Assembly (NCBI RefSeq): GCF_013385175.1
Contig: NZ_JABZEO010000002.1
Coordinates: 1 to 64,000, forward strand
Length of the DNA stretch: 64,000 bases
From: Allochromatium humboldtianum
GTDB lineage: Bacteria; Pseudomonadota; Gammaproteobacteria; Chromatiales; Chromatiaceae
Direction of reading: 5' to 3'
Part shown: one piece after another, positions 17,400-24,654 of the stretch
How the letters are laid out: each line of letters opens with the position of its first letter
Numbering within the stretch: position 1 is the first letter of the stretch
Program-made: the position numbers and the translations under genes
The notes under the pieces: generated by a model
The model's database searches: none
Told to the model about the DNA's origin: nothing
The model's input: the letters and a program-made list of their open reading frames with translations, nothing else

Positions 17400-17530
17400 A
17401 ATATCGGCGCAGGCATGGCGTTCAGTCGCCGTCAGGACCAGCCGCGCGCTTCGACTTTTTTGAACAGGCTGTCTATGCTCTCTCTAGAGACCCGTCGATC
17501 CCGGCGGGGCGAGCGGAGAGCCTTGACGCC

Positions 17531-18205
17531 ATGCCTGTACAGTCCGCACCCCTTCTGTCATTCCTCGCGGCCCTGTCGCTCGTCGGCTGCGCCCATACAC
17601 CCAAAGAAACGCTCTCGGAGCCAGAACCGCGCGAGACTGAGTGGCGGATCGGCGAGTATGACGAGGGGCCGCCTGCCGATGTGGGTCTGGGGTTCATTGC
17701 TCTACCGGTAACGACGGACGTACAGAGCAACGCCGAGTCGGACGAGATCGAGGCGGCGCCGGCCAGGCCCGCTGAACCTGTCGCCTCCGAGCCGCTGCCC
17801 GCGCCGACCGAACCCACAACGGATACATTGACCGCAGACGCCGACGCCGCCAAACGCCGCTCGCTGACGATCTCGCTCGGTGATCAAGCCTTCGAATACA
17901 AGGAAGACGAGTCCGTGGTCCGCTCCGGCCCCATCTCATCGGGCAAGCCGGGCAATCCGACGCCGACCGGCCGCTTCAAGGTGCTCAGCAAGGATGAGCA
18001 CAAGGTTTCATCGCGTTACACCAATCAGCTCGGGATGCAGGCCTGGATGCCGTATTCGATCCAGTTCTACGGCCATTATTTCCTGCATGAAGGCTGGCTC
18101 CCCGGCTACCCGGACTCGCATGGCTGTGTCCGGGTCGGGGAGAAGGACGCGCGCTTTCTGTTCGAGCGGCTCAGGATCGGCGATCCGGTCCTGGTCGTGA
18201 ACTAG
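17531..18205 (+). CDS. L,D-transpeptidase (YkuD) lipoprotein
   Basis: 224 residues from ATG 17531, which starts a lipoprotein signal (LSFLAALSLVGC); a longer in-frame opening at 17318 lies inside the GH13 gene. After a Pro/Glu/Ala linker the YkuD domain contains PISSGKPGNPTPTGRFKVL and the catalytic HEGWLPGYPDSHGCVRVGE (nucleophile Cys, His). Such enzymes make 3-3 cross-links or attach lipoproteins to peptidoglycan in the periplasm. The lipid anchor should hold it at a membrane. A single gene. Confidence 0.88.
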   Translation: MPVQSAPLLSFLAALSLVGCAHTPKETLSEPEPRETEWRIGEYDEGPPADVGLGFIALPVTTDVQSNAESDEIEAAPARPAEPVASEPLPAPTEPTTDTLTADADAAKRRSLTISLGDQAFEYKEDESVVRSGPISSGKPGNPTPTGRFKVLSKDEHKVSSRYTNQLGMQAWMPYSIQFYGHYFLHEGWLPGYPDSHGCVRVGEKDARFLFERLRIGDPVLVVN

Positions 18206-18220
18206 CGGCCATCCGACGCT

Positions 18221-19639
18221 TCACAGTTCCTGCGAGGCGAAATCGGCCAGACGCGAGCGCTCGCCGCGCATGAGCGTGATGTGCCCGCTGTGCGGCCAGT
18301 GCTTGAAGCGGTCGACCACATAGGTCAGTCCCGAGGTGGTCTCGGTCAGATAGGGCGTGTCGATCTGGCCGATGTTGCCGAGACAGACGAACTTGGTGCC
18401 CGGCCCGGCGCGGGTGACGAGCGTCTTCATCTGCTTGGCGGTGAGGTTCTGGGCTTCGTCCAAGATGATGTATTTGTTGAGGAAGGTGCGCCCGCGCATG
18501 AAGTTGAGCGAGGAGATGCGGATGCGGTTGCGCACCAGATCCTGGGTCGCTGCGTGTCCCCAGCTGCCGCCGCTCTCGGGGCGGGTCAGCACTTCCAGGT
18601 TGTCCATGAGCGCGCCCATCCAGGGCGTCATCTTCTCCTCCTCGGTGCCGGGCAGGAAACCGATGTCCTCGCCGACCGGGACCGTGACGCGGGTCATGAT
18701 GATCTCGCGATAGAGATTGCGCTCCAACACCTGGACCAACCCGGCGGCGAGCGCCAGCAGGGTCTTGCCGGTGCCCGCCGTGCCGAGCAGGGTGACAAAG
18801 TCCAGATCGGGGTTCATCAGCATGTTGAGCGCGAAGTTCTGCTCGCGATTGCGCGCGTTGATGCCCCAGACGTTGTGACGCGGCAGACGATAGTCCTCGA
18901 CCAGCTCGACGATGGCTTCGTTGGGGCTCGGCTTGTCGCGCACCATGGCCTCGAACTCGCCGTCATCGCCGAAGGCGAGGCATTGGGCCGGATACCAGTC
19001 GGCGATGTCCGGACCGGAGATGCGGTAGAAGGTGCGGCCCTGTTCCTTCCAGGCGTCGACCGATTTTTCGTGCCGCTCCCAGAAGTCGTCGGCCAGCACC
19101 TCCAGCCCGGTATAGAGCAGGTTGGCGTCGTCGAGCACCTGGTCGTTGGAATAGTCCTCGGCCTGGAGACCGAGCACGGCGGCCTTGATGCGCAGGTTGA
19201 TGTCCTTGGAGACGATGATGACCTGACGCTCGGGATGCTTCTCGCGCAGGGCCAAGGCGATGCCGAGGATGGTGTTGTCGGGGGTGGCGCCGGGTAAGGA
19301 TTCGGGCAGATGGATGTCGAGCGGCTCGGTCTGGAAGAACAGCCGGCCGCCGGCCGATTGCGTGATGCCGCCCCCCACCGCCTCCGGCCCGAGCGGCAGA
19401 CCGGCGTCGATCTCGGCCTTGTCGGCATCGCACATGAGCTGATCGAGGAAGCGGCTGACCTGACGCACGTTGCGCGCGACTTCCGACAAGCCCTTCTTGG
19501 TGCGGTCGAGCTCCTCCAGCACCACCATCGGAATGAAGACGTCATGCTCCTGGAAGCGGAACAGCGAGGTCGGATCGTGCATCAGGACGTTGGTGTCGAG
19601 CACGAACAGACAGGGCTTGTCGTTTTCGCGTTTGATCAT
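18221..19639 (-). CDS. PhoH-family protein with N-terminal PIN domain (PhoH2-like)
   Basis: 472 residues. An N-terminal PIN nuclease (LFVLDTNVLMHDP, VVLEELDRTKKG, IIVSKDINLRIKA) is joined to a C-terminal PhoH ATPase with Walker A GTAGTGKTLLALAAG and Walker B YIILDEAQNLT. This PIN-PhoH fusion is a sequence-specific RNA helicase/RNase in studied bacteria. Family length is typical. It shares the strand with gcvR 55 bases upstream. It converges with the L,D-transpeptidase gene. Confidence 0.92.
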   Translation of the reverse strand: MIKRENDKPCLFVLDTNVLMHDPTSLFRFQEHDVFIPMVVLEELDRTKKGLSEVARNVRQVSRFLDQLMCDADKAEIDAGLPLGPEAVGGGITQSAGGRLFFQTEPLDIHLPESLPGATPDNTILGIALALREKHPERQVIIVSKDINLRIKAAVLGLQAEDYSNDQVLDDANLLYTGLEVLADDFWERHEKSVDAWKEQGRTFYRISGPDIADWYPAQCLAFGDDGEFEAMVRDKPSPNEAIVELVEDYRLPRHNVWGINARNREQNFALNMLMNPDLDFVTLLGTAGTGKTLLALAAGLVQVLERNLYREIIMTRVTVPVGEDIGFLPGTEEEKMTPWMGALMDNLEVLTRPESGGSWGHAATQDLVRNRIRISSLNFMRGRTFLNKYIILDEAQNLTAKQMKTLVTRAGPGTKFVCLGNIGQIDTPYLTETTSGLTYVVDRFKHWPHSGHITLMRGERSRLADFASQEL

Positions 19640-19694
19640 GATGTTCCGCCTCTGGTTGGGAGCAGTGGAGGAGGGCGCCCGCCCGGCGCGCGGC

Positions 19695-20240
19695 TCAGCC
19701 CTTGAGCGGTTCGAGCACGGCGTCGAGGTTGAGCGCGTCGCAGTAGTCCATGAAATCCTCGCGCAGCGCCGCGATATGGAGATCGGCCGGGATGCCGACC
19801 GTCATGTGCACCGCGAACATGGGCGTGCCCGTGTGGGCGGCGGCATAGGTGCTGGTTGAGAGATCCTCGATGTTGATGTCGCGTTCGGCGAAGAATCCGG
19901 CGAGGTTGTTGACGATGCCGGGGTGGTCCAGCGAGACCACGTCGATGGCATAGGGCAGCAGGTTGCGTCCGGTGGCGCGCTCGCCGGTGCGCTTGCAGAT
20001 GATGGTCATGCCGAGCTGGCGTTCCACTTCGGGAAGCGCGTTCTCGATCTTGGCCAGGGTGTTCCACTTGCCCTCGACCAGCAGCATGGCCGCGAACTCG
20101 CCGCCGAGGACGGTCATGCGGCTGTCCTCGATGTTGCAGCCCTGGTCGAGGATGACCTTGGAGAGCTGGTTGACGATGCCTGGGTGGTCTTCACCCAGCG
20201 CCGAGATCACGAGGTAGGTCTTCTGCCTGGTCATATCCAT
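19695..20240 (-). CDS. gcvR: Glycine cleavage system regulator GcvR-like (tandem ACT)
   Basis: 181 residues made of two ACT domains: YLVISALGEDHPGIVNQLSK with GCNIEDSRMTVLGGEFAAML, and DVVSLDHPGIVNNLAGFFAE with DINIEDLSTSTY. This is the GcvR architecture. GcvR binds glycine and controls the gcv activator GcvA in enterics. No gcv operon or gcvA is near, so its target here is open. The gene name rests on domain layout and length. Confidence 0.8.
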   Translation of the reverse strand: MDMTRQKTYLVISALGEDHPGIVNQLSKVILDQGCNIEDSRMTVLGGEFAAMLLVEGKWNTLAKIENALPEVERQLGMTIICKRTGERATGRNLLPYAIDVVSLDHPGIVNNLAGFFAERDINIEDLSTSTYAAAHTGTPMFAVHMTVGIPADLHIAALREDFMDYCDALNLDAVLEPLKG

Positions 20241-20340
20241 GCCGATTGGTCGGAGATTGGGGAAAATGGGTCGGGTCGAACTGGTTCAAGTCTAGCATGG
20301 TGCAAGGGGGCGCCGTATCGGGGCAGTGGCCTGGGCTGAT

Positions 20341-20610
20341 TCAGCGCAGTCGCCACGGCCCCGAAGCCGCAATCTGCTCAACCTGTCCTTCGGCTTCGAG
20401 TTCTCGCATGAGCGCGACCACCCAATATTGCTGATGGGTGGATGTGGCTTTTGGATAGGTTCCCCAGTCAAAGCCGCAAGCCCGGAAGATGGCGGAGAGT
20501 CGCATGCCCTCGTTTCCAGGTTGGCAACTGCTGGAGGTGTGCATGAACTCAAGAACCAGATACTTGGCTTGCGCCCTGATTTCCAGTCCTCTTTCCTGAA
20601 AGTGGCTCAT
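20341..20610 (-). CDS. Conserved hypothetical protein, 89 residues
   Basis: Start taken at ATG 20610 because AAGGAG lies upstream; another ATG in frame is at 20640. The small soluble protein has an N-terminal helix (ERGLEIRAQAKYLVLEFM), a Cys/Gly central part and a helical C-terminus (YWVVALMRELEAEGQVEQI) that could be a winged-helix unit. I do not recognise the family. It is divergent from the next gene, with starts 63 bases apart. Confidence 0.65.
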   Translation of the reverse strand: MSHFQERGLEIRAQAKYLVLEFMHTSSSCQPGNEGMRLSAIFRACGFDWGTYPKATSTHQQYWVVALMRELEAEGQVEQIAASGPWRLR

Positions 20611-20673
20611 GGATAGCTCCTTGTGTGAAATTTTCGACACTCTAAACCAAGCGAACTATTGAGGAGGATACCG

Positions 20674-21258
20674 GTGATTTTGAAAGTCATCATCGACGAC
20701 CAGGCCCATGAAATCAACGTGCCGGACGGGCTCCTGGCCGAGGCGCGCGATTACTTCGACCAGATCGACCGCGACATGGACGGCGGTTGGCAGATGGGCC
20801 GTGACTGGGTCGAGGCACCCGACCGGATCCAGCGCGCCCAGATCGTCGCCGACCGTCTGCTGACGGCGATCGAGACCGACAACCTCAAGCTCGGAACCCT
20901 CATGGCCGGCTATCTCCTGGATCGTCTGCCGGGGCTGGGCCTGATCGAGCCGGACCTCCAGGGCGAGATCCAGAACACGCGCTTCGAGATGGGACGCCAG
21001 ACCCAAACAGCACCGACGACCTCGCCCGCCACGTCAAGAGCAGCCGGCGCGGGTCTGAGCAAACTGGAGGCGATGGAGCAGGCCGGACGCGACGTGACCC
21101 AGGTCTTCAAGGTCGGACGCGGCTACCGCTTCTCGATCTTCGACCACGACACTGGAACCTGGATGGATGCGCCGCTGGCGCCGACCGAGCAGGAAGCTGG
21201 GCGCCTGCGTCAGCAAGCCTTCAAGGCGCGGTATGAAGCACTGCTGGCGGGCGGGTAA
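20674..21258 (+). CDS. Conserved hypothetical protein with bipartite structure
   Basis: About 194 residues. The GTG at 20674 is the likely start, because GAGGAGG is six bases upstream; this excludes the longer TTG reading. The N-terminal half is helical (VPDGLLAEARDYFDQIDRDM, QRAQIVADRLLTAIETDN). A Thr/Ala linker then leads to a C-terminal part with VFKVGRGYRFSIFDHDTGTW. No signal, membrane segment or catalytic motif is seen. Family unknown to me. Confidence 0.72.
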   Translation: MILKVIIDDQAHEINVPDGLLAEARDYFDQIDRDMDGGWQMGRDWVEAPDRIQRAQIVADRLLTAIETDNLKLGTLMAGYLLDRLPGLGLIEPDLQGEIQNTRFEMGRQTQTAPTTSPATSRAAGAGLSKLEAMEQAGRDVTQVFKVGRGYRFSIFDHDTGTWMDAPLAPTEQEAGRLRQQAFKARYEALLAGG

Positions 21259-21341
21259 ACGGGGGAGCGATGGCTGTGATCGCCGTCCATGGCGGGATCG
21301 GCGGTCTGCCGCCGGCACCGGGCCGACGGCCGCCGTCAGGA

Positions 21342-21548
21342 TCAGTCCTTCTTGTTCGTGTCGATCTTGAGCAGCGTATAGGCCGGGCAGAAGCTGACGG
21401 CGCCGGTGGCCAGCACGATCAGGCCCAGGATGTCCAGGATGACGTTGCCGGTCATGAGACCGGCGAGGATCAGCACGCCCGCGGCCGCCAGACGGATGTT
21501 GCGGTCCATGGGGCCGACGTTCTTGGGCAGGTTCTGCAGCATACTCAT
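21342..21548 (-). CDS. DUF2892 small membrane protein
   Basis: 68 residues from ATG 21548, preceded by AAGGAG. The sequence NVGPMDRNIRLAAAGVLILA, a second helix and the CPAYTLLKI end match DUF2892, the membrane part also found in YgaP-type rhodanese proteins. Two transmembrane helices are expected, with the conserved Cys at the second membrane exit. Role unknown; in sulfur bacteria such proteins are often near sulfur-handling genes, but none is adjacent here. Confidence 0.85.
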   Translation of the reverse strand: MSMLQNLPKNVGPMDRNIRLAAAGVLILAGLMTGNVILDILGLIVLATGAVSFCPAYTLLKIDTNKKD

Positions 21549-21723
21549 GCGTTCTTCACTCCTTAAGGGATTGGACGGATTCGAGATTTCGGACGACGAT
21601 GGCGACGGGTGCAACCAGACGCGATTATAGCCACCTTCGCCCTGGGGCGTGATGACGATCCGCACTCCGGCCCCACAGCCATGTCGAGACGTTCAGACGC
21701 TCGATCAGGCTCAAACGTTCCGT

Positions 21724-22209
21724 TCAAAAGAGCGCGTGCGAACTGCTGACATACTTGGTCAGCTCGACATGCTGGGCGTTCATGCGGCGCAGGATGTCCT
21801 GACTGACCTTGACGATGTTCTGCATCACACGATAGACGAGCCAGGGATGCTCGATCAGCAATGACTCGAACGCCTCGCGCTCGAAGCTACAGACCTGGGT
21901 GCGTCCGAGCGAGCGCAGCGTGGCCGTGTGCGGCTGGCCGCTGATGAAGCCCATCTCACCGGCCAGATCGCCGGTGCGCAGCACATGGATGGTGGTGTAC
22001 TCCCCCTTGCCCATGTCGCGCGTGACCGCAAGTGCACCCTCGGTGATCACATGCAGGCTGTTGTCGATGTTGCCCTCCCGGATCAGGATCTCCTGATCGG
22101 CGAGCCGGCGGCAGCAGGCGATTCCAGTCAGGGCCTGGACCTGTTCGTCGCTGAGATTGGCGCTCAGACTGGAGCGACGCAGTGATTCGAAGTCTTGCAC
22201 GGTGCCCAT
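21724..22209 (-). CDS. Cyclic-nucleotide-binding-domain protein without HTH
   Basis: 161 residues forming one CNMP-binding fold: LADQEILIREGNIDNSLHVI, then TGDLAGEMGFISGQPHTATL, which is the phosphate-binding cassette (GEMGF...TAT in place of GE...RxAT). A C-terminal helix (YRVMQNIVKVSQDILRRMNA) follows, but no DNA-binding domain as in Crp. It may act as a stand-alone sensor subunit. The Arg that contacts the cyclic phosphate is replaced by His in QPHTATL, so cAMP binding is doubtful. Confidence 0.82.
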   Translation of the reverse strand: MGTVQDFESLRRSSLSANLSDEQVQALTGIACCRRLADQEILIREGNIDNSLHVITEGALAVTRDMGKGEYTTIHVLRTGDLAGEMGFISGQPHTATLRSLGRTQVCSFEREAFESLLIEHPWLVYRVMQNIVKVSQDILRRMNAQHVELTKYVSSSHALF

Positions 22210-22319
22210 TTCGATGTCCCCCTATATTCTGAATTGCTAAAATTTTAGACGGCCAGTTTGATCCAGGCCAGCGTCCGGGGCAAGCGGCGGACGCCGTGAA
22301 AGGGCGCAAAATCATCGTT

Positions 22320-22347
22320 TTGACATCAGGTCGCTTTCCAGTATGAT
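22320..22347 (+). promoter_or_regulatory. Sigma-70 promoter of the rpsF operon
   Basis: TTGACA (22320-22325, a perfect -35) and TATGAT (22342-22347) are separated by 16 bases, about 78 bases before the rpsF start. It is the best promoter match in the window and fits a ribosomal protein operon. Confidence 0.7.
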
Positions 22348-22355
22348 GCGCGATT

Positions 22356-22370
22356 CCCCGAATTTCGGGG
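22356..22370 (+). promoter_or_regulatory. Palindrome in the rpsF leader
   Basis: CCCCGAA-T-TTCGGGG lies just after the -10 box, at or near the transcription start. It may fold in the leader RNA or be an operator. rpsF leaders in many bacteria bind the S6:S18 complex for autoregulation; I could not convincingly match that motif here. Confidence 0.35.
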
Positions 22371-22424
22371 TCTCCTTGCCTCACCGCGCCGCGCGGGAGG
22401 CTGTTCAATCCGTAAGGAGCCGCA

Positions 22425-22820
22425 ATGCGACATTACGAAGTGGTTTTCCTGGTTCATCCGAGCCAGAGCGAGCAGGTGCCCGGCATGATCGAGCGCTATC
22501 AGGGTGGCCTGGAGAAGCGGGGCGGTGTGGTGCATCGCTGTGAGGACTGGGGGCGTCGTCCGCTCGCCTATCCGATCAACAAGATCCACAAGGCCCACTA
22601 TGTGCTGATGAACGTCGAGTGCGATCAGGAAGCGATCGACGAGCTGGCCAACGCCTTCCGGTTCAACGACGTCGTGCTGCGCAATCTCATCATCCAGCGC
22701 GATGCGGCCGTCACCGAGGCTTCGCCGCTGGCCAAGGGCAGCGAAGAGCGCGAGCGCGCCGAGAGCTCGGACAACGACTCCGACAGCAACGACGACGACA
22801 ACGACAACAGCGACGACTGA
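22425..22820 (+). CDS. rpsF: 30S ribosomal protein bS6
   Basis: 131 residues. [19 protein letters not shown] and [20 protein letters not shown] are diagnostic of bS6, which pairs with bS18 on 16S rRNA. The C-terminal 20 or so residues are almost only Ser, Asp and Asn, ending NDNSDD. This resembles the acidic tail that RimK extends with glutamate in E. coli, though the residues differ. rpsR follows 43 bases later, without the priB gene that separates them in enterics. Confidence 0.97.
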   Translation: MRHYEVVFLVHPSQSEQVPGMIERYQGGLEKRGGVVHRCEDWGRRPLAYPINKIHKAHYVLMNVECDQEAIDELANAFRFNDVVLRNLIIQRDAAVTEASPLAKGSEERERAESSDNDSDSNDDDNDNSDD

Positions 22821-22863
22821 GCGCCCCGCCTCAGACGCGCGTCTCTGACTCCAGGAGAACACC

Positions 22864-23088
22864 ATGTCACGCTTCTTCCGCCGCAAGCGCTACTGCCGCT
22901 TCACCGCCGAAGGCATCACCGAGATCGATTACAAGGATCTCAACCTGCTGAAGGCCTACATCAGCGAATCCGGCAAGATCGTCCCGAGCCGCATCACCGG
23001 AACCTCGGCCAAGTACCAGCGCCAGCTCGCACAGGCCATCAAGCGCGCCCGTTATCTGGCGCTGCTGCCCTACACCGACGGCCACTGA
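22864..23088 (+). CDS. rpsR: 30S ribosomal protein bS18
   Basis: 74 residues, full length. [36 protein letters not shown] and [15 protein letters not shown] are the standard bS18 blocks. It binds the 30S platform together with bS6. A GGAG box lies before the start (caggagaacacc). It sits in the rpsF-rpsR-DUF2232-rplI-dnaB order common in gammaproteobacteria. Confidence 0.97.
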   Translation: MSRFFRRKRYCRFTAEGITEIDYKDLNLLKAYISESGKIVPSRITGTSAKYQRQLAQAIKRARYLALLPYTDGH

Positions 23089-23141
23089 GCGTCGTTCGAC
23101 GCTGAGCCGGCACGCGCGTCCAGTCAGGAGTCCCATCGGCG

Positions 23142-24053
23142 ATGAAGCCGCTTGCGAACTTCATCATGCGTGGCTACTCGCCGGCGACCCTAGTGACGAC
23201 GGTCGCGGGTCTGTTGTCGCTGCTGATCCCCTTCGTCGGCGTGATCAGCTCGGCGGCGGTCGGCCTGGTGACGCTGCGTCAGGGCGCCCGTCCGGGGATG
23301 CTGTTGCTGGGTAGCTCGACGCTGGCCAGCGGCCTCATCGCCTGGCCGGCGCTCGGGAATCCCTGGGTCGGACTCGGGATCCTGCTGGTGCTCTGGGTGC
23401 CGATCTGGGGGCTGGCGACCATTCTGCGCGCCACGCGCTCGCTGAATCTGACCGCACAGCTCGCCGCCCTGGGCGGACTCGTGGTGGTGCTGGTCGTGCA
23501 TCTGACCGTGGGTGATCCCGCGCTCTACTGGCGCGAACTCATCGAGCCCCTGCGTCAGTCGCTGCTCAACGATGGCCTGGTCGAGGCCGAGGCCAGTCAG
23601 GTGCTCTTCGCGCGTCTGGCCCAGTGGATGACCGGCGCCTTCGCCGCCGCCCTGGTGTTGCAGTATCTCGTCAGTCTCTTCCTTGCGCGGGCCTGGCAGG
23701 CGCAGCTCTACAATCCGGGCGGATTCGGCGCCGAGTTCAAGGCGCTGCGTGTGGGTTCGCTGGTCGGCGCGCTGTTTGTGCTGTTTCTGGCCTGGGGGTT
23801 GCTGGCCAAGGGACTGGGGCTGGATCTGGCGCCGGTCCTGGGGCTGCTGCTGCTCCTGCAGGGGCTGGCCGTGATCCACCGTCTCCGCGAGCTGCGCAAC
23901 GCCAATCAGGGCTGGCTGGTCGCGCTCTATGTGCTGTTGGTCTTTTTCATGCCGCAGATGGTGCTGTTGCTGATCAGTCTGGGGCTGATCGATCTCTGGG
24001 CCGACATCCGCGCCCGGGTCGAGCAACGTGTCTCCGGAACCGGGAAATCCTAG
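23142..24053 (+). CDS. DUF2232 (YybS-like) membrane protein
   Basis: 303 residues with about seven to eight hydrophobic helices, including [40 protein letters not shown] and [20 protein letters not shown]. Proteins of the DUF2232/YybS group are encoded between rpsR and rplI in many proteobacteria, exactly as here. Function is unknown; an integral inner-membrane protein. Confidence 0.87.
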   Translation: MKPLANFIMRGYSPATLVTTVAGLLSLLIPFVGVISSAAVGLVTLRQGARPGMLLLGSSTLASGLIAWPALGNPWVGLGILLVLWVPIWGLATILRATRSLNLTAQLAALGGLVVVLVVHLTVGDPALYWRELIEPLRQSLLNDGLVEAEASQVLFARLAQWMTGAFAAALVLQYLVSLFLARAWQAQLYNPGGFGAEFKALRVGSLVGALFVLFLAWGLLAKGLGLDLAPVLGLLLLLQGLAVIHRLRELRNANQGWLVALYVLLVFFMPQMVLLLISLGLIDLWADIRARVEQRVSGTGKS

Positions 24054-24094
24054 CCCCGGTGGCGGCCTCAAAATTTGTCGAGAGGAATACTCAA

Positions 24095-24544
24095 GTGGAA
24101 GTCATCCTGCTGAAGAACGTCACCAAGCTGGGCGTGCTCGGGGACAAGGTCAATGTCCGTTCGGGCTATGGCCGCAACTATCTGATCCCTGGTGGTTTCG
24201 CCGTGTCGGCGACGGCTGAGAACCTGGAAGCCTTCGAGGCCCGTCGCGCCGAGCTGGAGCGCGCCGCCGCCGAAGCACTGGCCGCCGCCGAGGCGCGCAA
24301 GGCCAAGTTCGAGGGCCTGAGCCTGACCATCGCCCGCAAGGCCGGTGACGAAGGTCGTCTGTTCGGCTCGGTCGGCGCCGCCGACATCGCCGAGGCTGCG
24401 CGCGAGGCTGGTCTGGAGCTGAGCAAGTCCGAGGTGCGTCTGCCCGAGGGTCCGTTCCGTGCCGTCGGCGAGTACGAAGTCGCGCTGCATCTGCATGCCG
24501 ACGTCAACGCTCAGGTCAAGATCGACATCGTTCCCGGCAACTGA
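24095..24544 (+). CDS. rplI: 50S ribosomal protein bL9
   Basis: 149 residues from GTG 24095, preceded by GAGGAA. The start ([20 protein letters not shown]) and [20 protein letters not shown] are the bL9 N-domain. A long Ala/Glu helix (about 45-75) connects it to the C-domain ([12 protein letters not shown] and so on). Located at the base of the L1 stalk. The frame is also open upstream, inside DUF2232, but the true start is fixed by the family. Confidence 0.97.
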   Translation: MEVILLKNVTKLGVLGDKVNVRSGYGRNYLIPGGFAVSATAENLEAFEARRAELERAAAEALAAAEARKAKFEGLSLTIARKAGDEGRLFGSVGAADIAEAAREAGLELSKSEVRLPEGPFRAVGEYEVALHLHADVNAQVKIDIVPGN

Positions 24545-24601
24545 ACCGCTACGGCTGTAAACGTTCGGGGCGTGCTCGGCCGTCGGGCCACGCGCCCCCG
24601 T

Positions 24602-24623
24602 AGACGCGCTCGAAGGCGCGTCT
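24602..24623 (+). terminator. Hairpin between rplI and dnaB
   Basis: AGACGCGC (24602-24609) pairs with GCGCGTCT (24616-24623) around a six-base loop. It lies 58 bases after the rplI stop and ends 32 bases before dnaB. It could attenuate transcription into dnaB; no strong T-run is present. Confidence 0.4.
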
Positions 24624-24654
24624 CGTCTATTCAGACGCTGACGGGTCTGGTGCC

